From positions 1-11,054 of the forward strand of contig JACCTQ010000238.1 of NCBI GenBank assembly GCA_013812265.1: a stretch of DNA of 11,054 nucleotides, written 5' to 3'. How positions within the stretch are numbered: the stretch's first letter is position 1; the number at the start of each line of letters is the position of its first letter. Positions 1 through 7,332 of this stretch are shown here, piece by piece. The DNA comes from Actinomycetota bacterium. GTDB lineage: Bacteria; Actinomycetota; Thermoleophilia; Gaiellales; Gaiellaceae. Made by a program: the position numbers and the translations under genes. The notes beneath the pieces are model-generated. The model saw nothing but the letters and a program-made list of their open reading frames with translations, was not told the DNA's origin and did no database searches.

Positions 1-272
1 TCGCCGAGCTCGTGCGCCACGGCGACGAGGCGGGTGGTCATGAGATCGAAGAATGTCCCCTCCCCCAGGCCGAGCGGCGCCCAGTCGAGCTCGTCGTCGG
101 CGACCAAGCCGTCGTGCTCGGCTCCGCAGGTGCACGCGAACCGGACGCTGAAGACGGCCGGATGCGCCGCGCCGGGGAGGCGCTCGATCCTCCGGAACGC
201 GGAGAGCGCGACTCCCACCCGGTCCCGCTCGGGACACGCGAAGGTGTAGCGCTGTCGCAAGATGTCGTACAT
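1..272 (-). CDS. Hypothetical protein with CxC motif, partial (runs off left edge)
   Basis: The minus strand is open from an ATG at 272 to the window edge, giving 90 codons with no stop. An AAGAAAGG ribosome binding site lies about 6 nt upstream of the ATG. The peptide begins MYDILRQRYTFACPERDR and contains Cys13, a CTCG motif with Cys47 and Cys49, and His53, which could bind a metal. The second half is acidic and hydrophobic (DDELDWAPLG, FFDLMTTRL) with no signal peptide or membrane segment. I do not recognise the family. It lies 46 nt downstream of apt in the same direction, so it is probably the next gene of that operon. The function is unknown; the reading frame itself is well supported by its ribosome binding site, codon use and lack of stops. 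Confidence 0.72.
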   Translation of the reverse strand, partial: MYDILRQRYTFACPERDRVGVALSAFRRIERLPGAAHPAVFSVRFACTCGAEHDGLVADDELDWAPLGLGEGTFFDLMTTRLVAVAHELG

Positions 273-318
273 CCGGGACCTTTCTTGTAACGGAGCGGCC
301 GGACGCCGGTCGCTGGGG

Positions 319-834
319 TTAGTACTGGATCAGCGAGTGAACCTCGTACTCGGACAGCCGTTCCCGCCCCTTCAGGAACTCGAGCTCGATCACGAACGCG
401 AGCCCGACCACCTCTCCGCCGAGCTGCTCGACGAGATCGACCTTGGCCTTCGCCGTTCCTCCCGTTGCGAGCAGGTCGTCATGGATGACGACGCGGTTTC
501 CACCGGCGATCGCGTCAGCATGCAGCTCCAGTGCATCGACTCCGTATTCGAGGGCGTATTTTGCGCTGATCGTCCGCCAGGGGAGCTTGCCCGGCTTACG
601 CGCGGCGACGAAGCCGCAGCCAAGCTTGTAGGCGAGAGCACCCCCCAGGATGAATCCGCGCGCCTCGGCGCCGAGGATGACGTCGGGCCGGCGCGGCTCC
701 GCCCACTCGGCAAGCCCTTCGACCGCCGCACGCAGCGAGCTGGGATCGGCTAGCAGGGGCATGATGTCTTTGAAGACGATCCCCCTCGTCGGGAAATCCG
801 GCACGTCTCGAATTCTGTCTCGCAGATCCGTCAC
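319..834 (-). CDS. apt: Adenine phosphoribosyltransferase
   Basis: This 171-residue protein has the normal length for Apt, the cytosolic purine salvage enzyme that makes AMP and pyrophosphate from adenine and PRPP. The N-terminus has the family signature FPTRGIVFKDIMPLL (residues 14-28). EARGFI follows at about 57-62, then the PRPP-binding loop VVIHDDLLATGGTA at 115-128, with the paired Asp119-Asp120 and the TGGT turn intact. The start is GTG at 834, with GGGAG 7 nt upstream inside the end of the MerR gene. Its neighbour ends at 838, so only 3 nt separate the two and translational coupling is likely. In many bacteria apt sits beside relA or secDF; here it follows the GarA/FtsR pair instead. 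Nothing in the protein looks damaged. Confidence 0.96.
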   Translation of the reverse strand: MTDLRDRIRDVPDFPTRGIVFKDIMPLLADPSSLRAAVEGLAEWAEPRRPDVILGAEARGFILGGALAYKLGCGFVAARKPGKLPWRTISAKYALEYGVDALELHADAIAGGNRVVIHDDLLATGGTAKAKVDLVEQLGGEVVGLAFVIELEFLKGRERLSEYEVHSLIQY

Positions 835-837
835 CGG

Positions 838-1527
838 TCAGCTCCCGGCCAGTCGTCGAAGGTCGCGCCAGAAAAGTAGCTGCGAAAGCTCCTGCGCGAG
901 CTCGGCGAGAGCCTGAAGGTCTTCGAGGCCCGACTTGCGGCGCTCCGGATTGCGCGAGCGGAGCGAGGGTGCGACGAGCTGCTCGAGCAGTCCAGCCTCG
1001 CGAGTCGCCATCGTCCTGAAGGTGCGGAGATGGCGGGGGCCGATCCCGAAGCGGGAGAGCTTCGCGCACGCGATCGCGATCTCGGCATCGCTCTCGCCGT
1101 ACTGCTTCTCGCCGTTTCGGCCGACCGGCTCCAGCAAGCCGTAGGCTTCGAGCTCGCGTGCCAGCTCGGGGCCGATTCCAGCTCGCTCGCAGAGCTCGGC
1201 GAGCCCGAGTACGTCCTCGCCGGCGAGACCGGCCGGCCGCTTGCGCTTCCGCCCTTTAGCCGCATGAGAGGCAAGCTCCTGGCGAATGACGCGGAGCGGA
1301 AGGAACTCGTCTCGCTGCAGGCGAAGGATCGTCCGCAGCCGCTCGACGTCGTCCTCGCCGAAGAGACGGTAACCGCCCTGAGTGCGCTTGGGCTCGAGCA
1401 GCCGCTGGTCTTCCAGGTAACGGATCTTCGAGATCGAGATATCCGGAAAGTCGTTCTGCAACAGCCGGCAGACCGCCCCGATCGTGAGCAGGCGCTGCTC
1501 GGGAGGTGCCTGGGCGGCTGTCGTCAT
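838..1527 (-). CDS. ftsR: MerR-family transcriptional regulator, FtsR-like
   Basis: This 229-residue protein has an N-terminal MerR winged helix-turn-helix (about 12-85). The stretch ISISKIRYLEDQRLLEPKR, followed by GGYRLFGEDDVERLR and then DEFLPLRVIR, is the arrangement I know from mycobacterial Rv1828 and corynebacterial FtsR. FtsR is reported to control ftsZ. A basic linker (KGRKRKRP, about 91-98) leads to a mostly helical C-terminal half without the Cys residues of metal-sensing MerR proteins. Its ATG overlaps the TGA of the upstream FHA gene (ATGA at 1524-1527). The same garA-merR pairing occurs in Mycobacterium and Corynebacterium (odhI-ftsR), which supports orthology. That it controls division here is inference from family and synteny. 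A different MerR subgroup is possible but less likely. Confidence 0.88.
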   Translation of the reverse strand: MTTAAQAPPEQRLLTIGAVCRLLQNDFPDISISKIRYLEDQRLLEPKRTQGGYRLFGEDDVERLRTILRLQRDEFLPLRVIRQELASHAAKGRKRKRPAGLAGEDVLGLAELCERAGIGPELARELEAYGLLEPVGRNGEKQYGESDAEIAIACAKLSRFGIGPRHLRTFRTMATREAGLLEQLVAPSLRSRNPERRKSGLEDLQALAELAQELSQLLFWRDLRRLAGS

Positions 1528-1991
1528 TTGCGGAGGAAGCTGAGTCTGTACTTGCCGATTTGCAGCTCGTCTCCGTCTTCGAGCTGGGCCGACTCGATCC
1601 TGCGGCGGTTCAGGAACGTCCCGTTCAGGCTCCCCTGATCCTCGACGAAGAACTCACCGTCTCGCTCGGCGAGCACGGCATGCCGGCGCGACACGGTTAC
1701 GTCATCGAGAAAGATCTCGCAGTCCGGCGAGCGCCCGATGGTGGTGCTGTCGCCTTGCGGATGGAACGTCTCGCCGGCACGGCCGCCGCCGGAGCGAACC
1801 ACGAGCGCCGGCCCCTTGATCCCGAACTCCTCGACGACCACGCTCGAGACCTCCTCCCCTTCCTCCGGCGTGAACGTCATCGTCGTCTCGGCGGCCGGCT
1901 CCTCCTTCGCGAGCAGTGCGCCGCACCGGGCGCAGTAGTTCGCCGCTTCGGGATTCTGGTACCCGCACTCTGGACAGTAAACGTGGCTCAA
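1524..1991 (-). CDS. garA: Zinc-ribbon FHA protein, GarA/OdhI-like
   Basis: I prefer the TTG at 1991 (155 residues) because GAAAGG lies 6 nt upstream and the zinc ribbon begins at once. The same frame stays open upstream to another TTG at 2039. CPEC (6-9) and CARC (20-23) form a zinc ribbon. A flexible acidic linker carries ETT at 35-37, matching the phosphothreonine pair of GarA and OdhI. The FHA domain (about 60-155) has GRSPD (86-90), FLDDVTVSRRHA (94-105), SLNGTF (121-126) and DELQIGKYRL, nearly the GarA pattern, with the phosphopeptide-binding Arg87, Ser101 and Asn123 present. In the known family the unphosphorylated protein inhibits 2-oxoglutarate dehydrogenase and activates glutamate synthesis; PknB/PknG phosphorylation makes it bind itself and shuts it off. 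That this ribbon-bearing form acts the same way is inference. Confidence 0.9.
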   Translation of the reverse strand: MSHVYCPECGYQNPEAANYCARCGALLAKEEPAAETTMTFTPEEGEEVSSVVVEEFGIKGPALVVRSGGGRAGETFHPQGDSTTIGRSPDCEIFLDDVTVSRRHAVLAERDGEFFVEDQGSLNGTFLNRRRIESAQLEDGDELQIGKYRLSFLRK

Positions 1992-2054
1992 GACCAGCCT
2001 TTCGTTTCGGGGTGAGCCCGGGCGGCGCCGGAGGCTCAACCTAGAGTTGAGGTT

Positions 2055-4571
2055 TTAGCTTAGCACGTGAGCTTCCTCGCTTTGCAGGACTTCTTCCACA
2101 AGTGACCGGAGCTCCGAGCCGAGACGTCGCGACTCATCCTCGCTTTCGCCCTCGGCGTAAAGATGGACGAGCGGCTCGTCGGGATCCGGCAGAACCTGCG
2201 CCCAACCGCGATCGTGGAGCACCTTGATCCCATCCAGGAGGTCGAGCTGCCGATCTTTCAGCCGCTCTGTCAGGACCCGCATCACGAGTCCTTTCTGCGA
2301 CCAGGGGCAGTACAGCTCCTCGTGGATCAGCGTCGGCTTCGGTAGCTCGGAGACGAGTCGAGAAAGTGGCGTTTGCACGGGGGCGAGCAGCTCGAGCAGC
2401 TTGCAGAGGCTCGCCGTGGCGTCATAGGCCGGCAAAAAATCCGGGAATACGTAACCACCGCTGAGCGCTCCGGCGAAGATGACCCCATCAGCTGTCGCCG
2501 CCTTCGTGAGCTCGCCCAACGAGGCCGGCGTTCGGACGACCTCCAGGTCGCTGTCCGCGACGAGGCGGTCGACCTGGCTCGTAACGGTGATCGGGAAAGC
2601 GAGCTTCCCGCGGCGACCGTCGCTGCCGAGCAGCCGCAAGAAGAGCAGCAGCGTCTGCTCGACCGAGACCTCCCGGCCCTGCTCGTCGATCAGGTGCAGC
2701 CGCTCGGCCGCGCGATCGAACACGGCTCCGAAATCCGCAGCAACAGCCTGCACCAGCCGGCGCGCCTGTTCCATGGACTCCTTCATGGAGCCGCCGCGCG
2801 GGTTGCCTTCGCGGTGGGTCGTGAACGCATGCGCAGAGACCGCCTCCACGCCGAGCGGGCCGAGCACGAGCGGCAGCACGAACGAAGCAGCCGAGTATCC
2901 GTAGTCGACCACGACTCGATACCCGCGGGAGCGGATCGCCTCCCTGTCCAGGGTGGCCAACAGGTCGTGCGCGTAGCTTTCTCGCACCCGAACCGGATAG
3001 TCCACGGACCCCACCTGGTCCGCACCCAGGCGACGAAGCTCCTGCCGGAAGAAGTGCTTTTCGATCTCCTTTTGCAACGGAGCGGTCAGCTGTATCCCGG
3101 GATGCTCGAAAAACCGGATTTGGACGACATCCGGATCGAGCGTGCTGGCGCCGACGTGGAATCCGGCCGCGTAGCTCTGCGTCTTCAGCAGGTGACGCCC
3201 GACCGACGCGGGCATGACGCGGAGGTCGGACGCGTCAACGCCGGTCGAGTTCAGTCCCGCGATCATCGCCCGCTTGATGATCCTGCAGGCCGGAGAGGAC
3301 TCGCGACTGGCCACGACCCGGTCTCCCGCCTCGAGCGCCGTCCCGAGGGCAGCGGCGAGTCGAACCGCGCCCTCGGGCGTGAGATCGACATTGATCAGCC
3401 CAGAGACGGCGTCCTTCTCGAACAGGCGCGAGGAGGCGCGCGTCTCCCAGATGAGGCTCTCGTGCACCTGAGTCCCGGTCTCTACTTCCTTGAACGGGTA
3501 GATGCTGACCCCCGGCATGAGGACACTTTCCGCGCCGAGCGTGACCTCGTCTCCGATCGCGACTCCCTCGTGCACGCGAACGTGCTCGCGGATGTCGCAG
3601 CGCCGTCCGACGATCGCTCCCTCCACGAGCGCGCTGCGGCCGATATGGGTGGATGAATCGATGACAGAGCGGGCCGTCCTGGCGCCGTCGCGAAGCGTCA
3701 CGTTGGCCGACAGGACCGAGTGCGCACCGATCGAGGCATCCCGGGCGATTCGGCAGTAGTTGCCGATGAACGCCGGCCCTTCGACGCTGTCGAGATCGTC
3801 GATCTGGGCTCCCTCCCCCACCCAGACGTTCCCGCGCAGGCGGATCCCGGGGATGGACAGTCGGACACGCTCATCGAGCGCGTCGAAGTTAGCCTGCCGG
3901 TACTGGTCGAGGTTGCCGATGTCCTGCCAGTACCCGTCGCACACGTGGCCATAGAGTGGCCGGCCCATCTCGAGCAGCAGCGGAAAGAGCTCTTTGGAGA
4001 AGTCGAACGGGCGGTCGGCGGGCACATGCCGCATCACTTCCGGCTCGATCACGTAGATGCCGGTGTTGATGGTGTCCGAGAACACCTGCCCCCAGGACGG
4101 CTTCTCGAGGAAACGCTCGATGCGGCCGTCCTCGTCCGTGACGACGATCCCGAACTCGAGCGGGTTCTCGACCGACTTCAGGCCTATCGTCACTGCGGCC
4201 TTCCGCTCGCGGTGGACCTCGACGAGCTTCGTAAGATTGATGTCGCAGAGCGCGTCGCCGGAGATGACCAAGAATGTGCCGTCGAGCATGTGGGCGGCGA
4301 GCTTGACCGACCCGGCCGTCCCGAGCGGCGATTCCTCGACGGAGTAGTCGATCGCGAGCCCGAGCGACTCGCCGTCGCCGAAGTGGCTACGGATCGCCTG
4401 CGGAAGGAACGCGACGGTGACGATCACGTCCGTGAACCCGTGTTCCCGGAGCAGCTCGAGGATGTGCTCCATGCAGGGCTTGCCCGCGATCGGGACCATC
4501 GGCTTCGGCTGGTTCGAGGTGAGCGGTCGCAGGCGCGTGCCCTCGCCGCCGGCCATCACGACCGCCTTCAC
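2055..4571 (-). CDS. manC: Mannose-1-phosphate guanylyltransferase-like protein fused to a degenerate phosphomannomutase-like domain
   Basis: The frame is open from 4661, but the natural start is the GTG at 4571, where VKAVVMAGG begins the nucleotidyltransferase fold. It overlaps the pgsA stop by 4 nt (GTGA). The protein is 838 residues. The nucleotidyltransferase domain (1-235) has GGEGTRLRPLT (8-18), QPKPM (21-25), SGDALCD (104-110) and NTGIYVIEP (169-177). A left-handed beta-helix of hexapeptide repeats (about 245-375) follows. The rest (412-838) has the phosphohexomutase fold pattern (ASRESSPACRIIKRAMIAGL), but all four active-site loops are altered: GASTLDP (474-480) for TASHNP, DRAAER (619-624) for DGDADR, GALSGG (701-706) for GExSGH, and LPDPDEP (794-800) for RPSGTEP. 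The first domain should make an NDP-sugar, probably GDP-mannose; the nucleotide is not proven. The last domain is probably not a working mutase. Confidence 0.88.
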   Translation of the reverse strand: MKAVVMAGGEGTRLRPLTSNQPKPMVPIAGKPCMEHILELLREHGFTDVIVTVAFLPQAIRSHFGDGESLGLAIDYSVEESPLGTAGSVKLAAHMLDGTFLVISGDALCDINLTKLVEVHRERKAAVTIGLKSVENPLEFGIVVTDEDGRIERFLEKPSWGQVFSDTINTGIYVIEPEVMRHVPADRPFDFSKELFPLLLEMGRPLYGHVCDGYWQDIGNLDQYRQANFDALDERVRLSIPGIRLRGNVWVGEGAQIDDLDSVEGPAFIGNYCRIARDASIGAHSVLSANVTLRDGARTARSVIDSSTHIGRSALVEGAIVGRRCDIREHVRVHEGVAIGDEVTLGAESVLMPGVSIYPFKEVETGTQVHESLIWETRASSRLFEKDAVSGLINVDLTPEGAVRLAAALGTALEAGDRVVASRESSPACRIIKRAMIAGLNSTGVDASDLRVMPASVGRHLLKTQSYAAGFHVGASTLDPDVVQIRFFEHPGIQLTAPLQKEIEKHFFRQELRRLGADQVGSVDYPVRVRESYAHDLLATLDREAIRSRGYRVVVDYGYSAASFVLPLVLGPLGVEAVSAHAFTTHREGNPRGGSMKESMEQARRLVQAVAADFGAVFDRAAERLHLIDEQGREVSVEQTLLLFLRLLGSDGRRGKLAFPITVTSQVDRLVADSDLEVVRTPASLGELTKAATADGVIFAGALSGGYVFPDFLPAYDATASLCKLLELLAPVQTPLSRLVSELPKPTLIHEELYCPWSQKGLVMRVLTERLKDRQLDLLDGIKVLHDRGWAQVLPDPDEPLVHLYAEGESEDESRRLGSELRSLVEEVLQSEEAHVLS

Positions 4572-5119
4572 GCCCGGCCTCCCCGAATCGCTGAGGTGAC
4601 GTACATGACGGCGGCCGCGACCGCGAGAGCAAGTCCGGCCCAGAAGAGCCACAGCGGCCAATCATTGCCGTCTCGCGTCGCGAGGATGGCGAAGAGGGCG
4701 GCGTACAGCACCCAGGTCGCGAGCTTGCCGAGCATGCTGACTGAGAGCTCGTAACCGCGGGGCATGACGAGCTTATACCCCAGGATGAGCGTCAGATCGC
4801 GAACGAGAATGATCGCCAGGGCGACGAGCGGGAGACGGCCGTCGAGCCACAGGAGTACGACCGCCGCGTCGATCATGAGGCGGTCGGCCAGGGGATCGGC
4901 GACGCGACCGAACTCCGATTCGACCCTCCAGCGGCGGGCCAGCCACCCATCCAGCTGATCAGAGAGACCGGCGACGCCGAAGACGACGGCGGCGGGCCAG
5001 CTGTGTCCGTCCTCCGCGGTGACCACGAGCCCGACGAACGCCGGAATCAGCATCAACCGGATGACCGTCAGTGCGTTCGGAAGCTGTGCGAGCGGCGCGG
5101 GTACGGCGCGCGTAACCAT
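4568..5119 (-). CDS. pgsA: CDP-diacylglycerol-glycerol-3-phosphate 3-phosphatidyltransferase family protein
   Basis: This 183-residue integral membrane enzyme of the CDP-alcohol phosphatidyltransferase family has the full signature D-x2-DG-x2-AR-x8-G-x3-D-x3-D: Asp54, Asp57-Gly58, Ala61-Arg62, Gly71, Asp75 and Asp79, all in the expected spacing. The early stretch LPNALTVIRLMLIPAFVGLV (13-32) is typical of PgsA-type proteins. About five to six hydrophobic segments are visible. Family knowledge suggests it makes phosphatidylglycerol phosphate from CDP-diacylglycerol. Other actinobacterial members make cardiolipin or phosphatidylinositol phosphate, so the exact alcohol is not settled. Start is ATG at 5119 with no clear Shine-Dalgarno; TATCCT lies 7 nt upstream, which would suit a leaderless transcript. 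It is the first gene of the left-hand operon and its stop overlaps the next start. Confidence 0.9.
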   Translation of the reverse strand: MVTRAVPAPLAQLPNALTVIRLMLIPAFVGLVVTAEDGHSWPAAVVFGVAGLSDQLDGWLARRWRVESEFGRVADPLADRLMIDAAVVLLWLDGRLPLVALAIILVRDLTLILGYKLVMPRGYELSVSMLGKLATWVLYAALFAILATRDGNDWPLWLFWAGLALAVAAAVMYVTSAIRGGRA

Positions 5120-5155
5120 TGCGACAAGGATAGTGCTAGCTTCGCCCGCTTATAT
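5120..5155. promoter_or_regulatory. Divergent promoter region between pgsA and the amidohydrolase
   Basis: Only 36 nt separate the two divergent starts, and this stretch is much richer in A and T than its surroundings. On the minus strand, TATCCT (5132 to 5127) ends 7 nt before the pgsA ATG, the geometry of a leaderless start. On the plus strand, TAGCTT (5137-5142) lies 13 nt before the ATG at 5156, and TATATA (5151-5156) is a second possible -10 if translation starts further downstream. No convincing -35 hexamer is visible for either direction. This is inference from motif and position only. Confidence 0.35.
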
Positions 5156-6241
5156 ATGGGCATGGATGAGCGGCGGTCACAACTCGTCTCTCAGGATGAT
5201 GCTGCGACTACACAAGGCTTCGTCTTGAAACGAGTTCTTAGTCTTCCGGGCTTCGTAAACGCCCACAGTCACACCTTCCAGCGAGTGCTGCGAGGCCGCT
5301 CCGAGGGCGATGACTTCTGGGGCTGGCGGGACGTCATGCTGGCGACGGCCGCCGGGCAGACCCCCGAGAGCGTACGGGCGCTCTACGCCCTCACGTACCG
5401 CGAGATGAGAGCGGCGGGCTACACGGCCGTGGGCGAGTTCCATTACCTCGGACTGGACGAAGCGCGCGCCGCGGTCGCTGCGGCCGCCGACGCCGAGATC
5501 GAGATCGTGCTGCTGCTCGCTGCTTACGCTCGCGGTGGACTCGCGAGATTCCGCCAGCCCTCCGTCGCGGCGTACCTCCAGCAGGTCGAGTCGCTCGCGG
5601 AGGCGGGCGTGGCCGTCGGCCTCGCGCCCCACTCCGTCCGCGCCTGCCCGCGCGACTGGCTCGAGGGGATCGGACGGTACGCCGAGGCAACCGGCCTTCC
5701 CCTCCACGTCCACGCCGACGAGCAGCCCCGGGAGATCGAGGAGTGCGCGGCCGAGCACGGACTACGCCCGATCGAGCTGCTCGCTCGCTGCGGCTGCCTC
5801 CTCCCCACGACGACGGTCATCCACGCCACGCACGCCGATGACGCCGAGCTGGATCTGATCGGGGACTCTGGCGGCCGTGTCTGCGCCTGTCCGACCACCG
5901 AGGCGAACCTCGGTGACGGCTTCGTCCCGGTCGAGCGGATTCGCGACCGGGGCATCGGAATCTGCATCGGGTCGGACTCCAACGTCCGCATCGATCCGCT
6001 CGAGGAGCTGCGGGAGCTCGAGGGCATCGCCCGGCGGCAGAACGGCCGCCGGAGCTTTTGCAGTGCGGGAACGCTTCTGTGCTTCGGCGCCGACGAAGGA
6101 GCGGGAGCGCTCGGGATCAGCGACTGGGCCCCTGTCGAGGTGGACCTCACGCATCGCTCGCTCGCCGGCATCGAGGAGAGAAATGTCTTCAGCGCGCTGA
6201 TCGACGGCTGCGCCGCGGACGTTTTCGTCACGCCTGCGTGA
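5156..6241 (+). CDS. hutF: Amidohydrolase, formimidoylglutamate deiminase (HutF)-like
   Basis: This 361-residue metal-dependent hydrolase has HutF-type motifs in order: LPGFVNAHSHTFQRVLRG with the metal-binding HxH at His37/His39, EFHYLGL (94-100), LHVHADEQ (183-190), VIHATHADD (221-229), CPTTEANLGDG (245-255) and GSDSNVRIDPLEELR (272-286), where Asp274 is the expected metal ligand. HutF removes ammonia from N-formimidoyl-L-glutamate in histidine breakdown. No other hut gene is in view, so the substrate is inferred. The protein is shorter than usual HutF at both ends: little of the N-terminal beta domain precedes HxH, and it stops soon after a final ADVFV. The start is uncertain. ATG 5156 and ATG 5162 lack a ribosome binding site, and codons up to about 5225 have low third-position GC. 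TTG at 5225 has AAGG 7 nt upstream. Confidence 0.83.
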   Translation: MGMDERRSQLVSQDDAATTQGFVLKRVLSLPGFVNAHSHTFQRVLRGRSEGDDFWGWRDVMLATAAGQTPESVRALYALTYREMRAAGYTAVGEFHYLGLDEARAAVAAAADAEIEIVLLLAAYARGGLARFRQPSVAAYLQQVESLAEAGVAVGLAPHSVRACPRDWLEGIGRYAEATGLPLHVHADEQPREIEECAAEHGLRPIELLARCGCLLPTTTVIHATHADDAELDLIGDSGGRVCACPTTEANLGDGFVPVERIRDRGIGICIGSDSNVRIDPLEELRELEGIARRQNGRRSFCSAGTLLCFGADEGAGALGISDWAPVEVDLTHRSLAGIEERNVFSALIDGCAADVFVTPA

Positions 6242-7332
6242 CGGCGCGTGGGTCGAGCACCCGAACGCTCTCGACCGGCGCCGGCGGGCACGCAGACAGT
6301 CCTCCGAGGCGCCACGAGCGCACGACCGAAGACGCCGCCGAAAGGCTGCGCCCGGTACGCGCGCGACCACTGCGCCGTTCTCCAGAGGTAGGCGCACCGT
6401 GCGCGCGCCCCGGTGAGCCTGTAAGCGCCGACGTAGCTCGCGTAGCGGACGGCACCGCGCCGGACGGCTTCTATCGCAGGCTCGATCTGCGTGCCCTCAT
6501 GCCACTCGTTGTAGCTCGTGATCGTGATCGCGTCCGCACCGGCCCGGATCGCCGACAACCACATCGAGTCATAGGTCAGACCGCTCCGGCGAGGCTTCAC
6601 GCGGCGGTCGCGTCCTGCTCGGGCCGCCAGATACCCGGGGCCGACAGACGGGAGGCACAGCAAGCGCCGCTCCCGCGCCTGGCCACAGATGCGGGCGAAC
6701 TTCGCTCCCGTGAAGGCCAGGATGTCGTACGTGTAGATGCCGTCGAAGCGACCGGCGGCCGCGAAGCCGACCTTGCCGGTCTGGGCGAACACCCGCACAC
6801 CGCGCAGGCGATCGTTTACACGCGCCCACTCGTCCGCAGGGATACCGCTCGGCTCGTAGACGTAGTAATCGCGAATGCCGCGGCCGCGCAGCAGCTGAAC
6901 GTCCCGCTCGGTGCTCGCCGCTGTGCGCCCGGGATAGGGCTCGACATGGATGGCCACGCGGAGCTTCTCCCTCCGCGCCGCGGCCAGTATCGCGGGCAGG
7001 CGAGCGTGCTCGATCGACTCGCGACCCCACCAGGAAACCACGACCTGATCGACCACAGCTGCCCGCAGCTCTCGCATCTGGGCGGCGAGCACGCGTTGGT
7101 CGCTGCTCGAGTAGGCGCCACGAAGCGGGTAGAAGTTGGTTGCGATGTCCGCCGGTGGCCGGTGGCCGTTCTGCTGCCAGTGCCGGTACTCGCCGTCCCG
7201 CGCCGGATTGCTGTACCAGGGATAGAAGAAGATCGACACGCGTGGCGTGGCTGCCTCCGCGCCCGAAGCAGACACGACAAACGACGCCCCGAGCAGGAGC
7301 GCGACACCTACCCGCCGAAAGAGAGAGATCAT
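6228..7332 (-). CDS. Secreted glycoside hydrolase, GH99 (endo-alpha-1,2-mannosidase)-like; 3' end disturbed
   Basis: Starting at ATG 7332 the protein has a signal peptide (MISLFRR, a hydrophobic run, then SGAEAA near residue 28). The GH99/WbsX-type fold follows: FYPWYSNP (36-43), SWWG (100-103), VEPYPGRT (130-137), FDGIYTYD (196-203) and SYNEWHEGTQIEPA (273-286). Glu276 and Glu279 match the ExxE catalytic pair of GH99. Such enzymes cut alpha-1,2-linked mannose chains, as in mannans or glycoproteins; this substrate is inferred. The family-like part ends near AYLWRTAQWSRAY (314-326). The frame then has no stop until 5524, running 717 nt antisense to the amidohydrolase gene, where the peptide is Ser/Arg-rich and not family-like. 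A one-base shift in the repetitive GC run near 6272-6288 would give APVESVRVLDPRAVTQA and a stop at 6228-6230, which I take as the intended end. ATG 7341 and ATG 7362 are alternative starts. Confidence 0.75.

Noticed and set aside
2373..3656. Long open frame on the plus strand (427 codons) opposite the ManC gene
   Set aside because: It is antisense to a gene with clear domain motifs, its peptide is rich in Arg, Asp and Gln with no known motif, and it has no ribosome binding site. High GC makes such shadow frames common.
3720..4754. Open frame on the plus strand (344 codons) opposite ManC and pgsA
   Set aside because: Same reason: it crosses two well-supported minus-strand genes and shows no motif.
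5524..6227. C-terminal extension of the GH99 frame as a real domain
   Set aside because: The translated text is Ser/Arg-rich and follows the antisense of hutF codons; no fold or motif is visible. I keep the glycosidase end at 6228 with a frameshift as the better reading.
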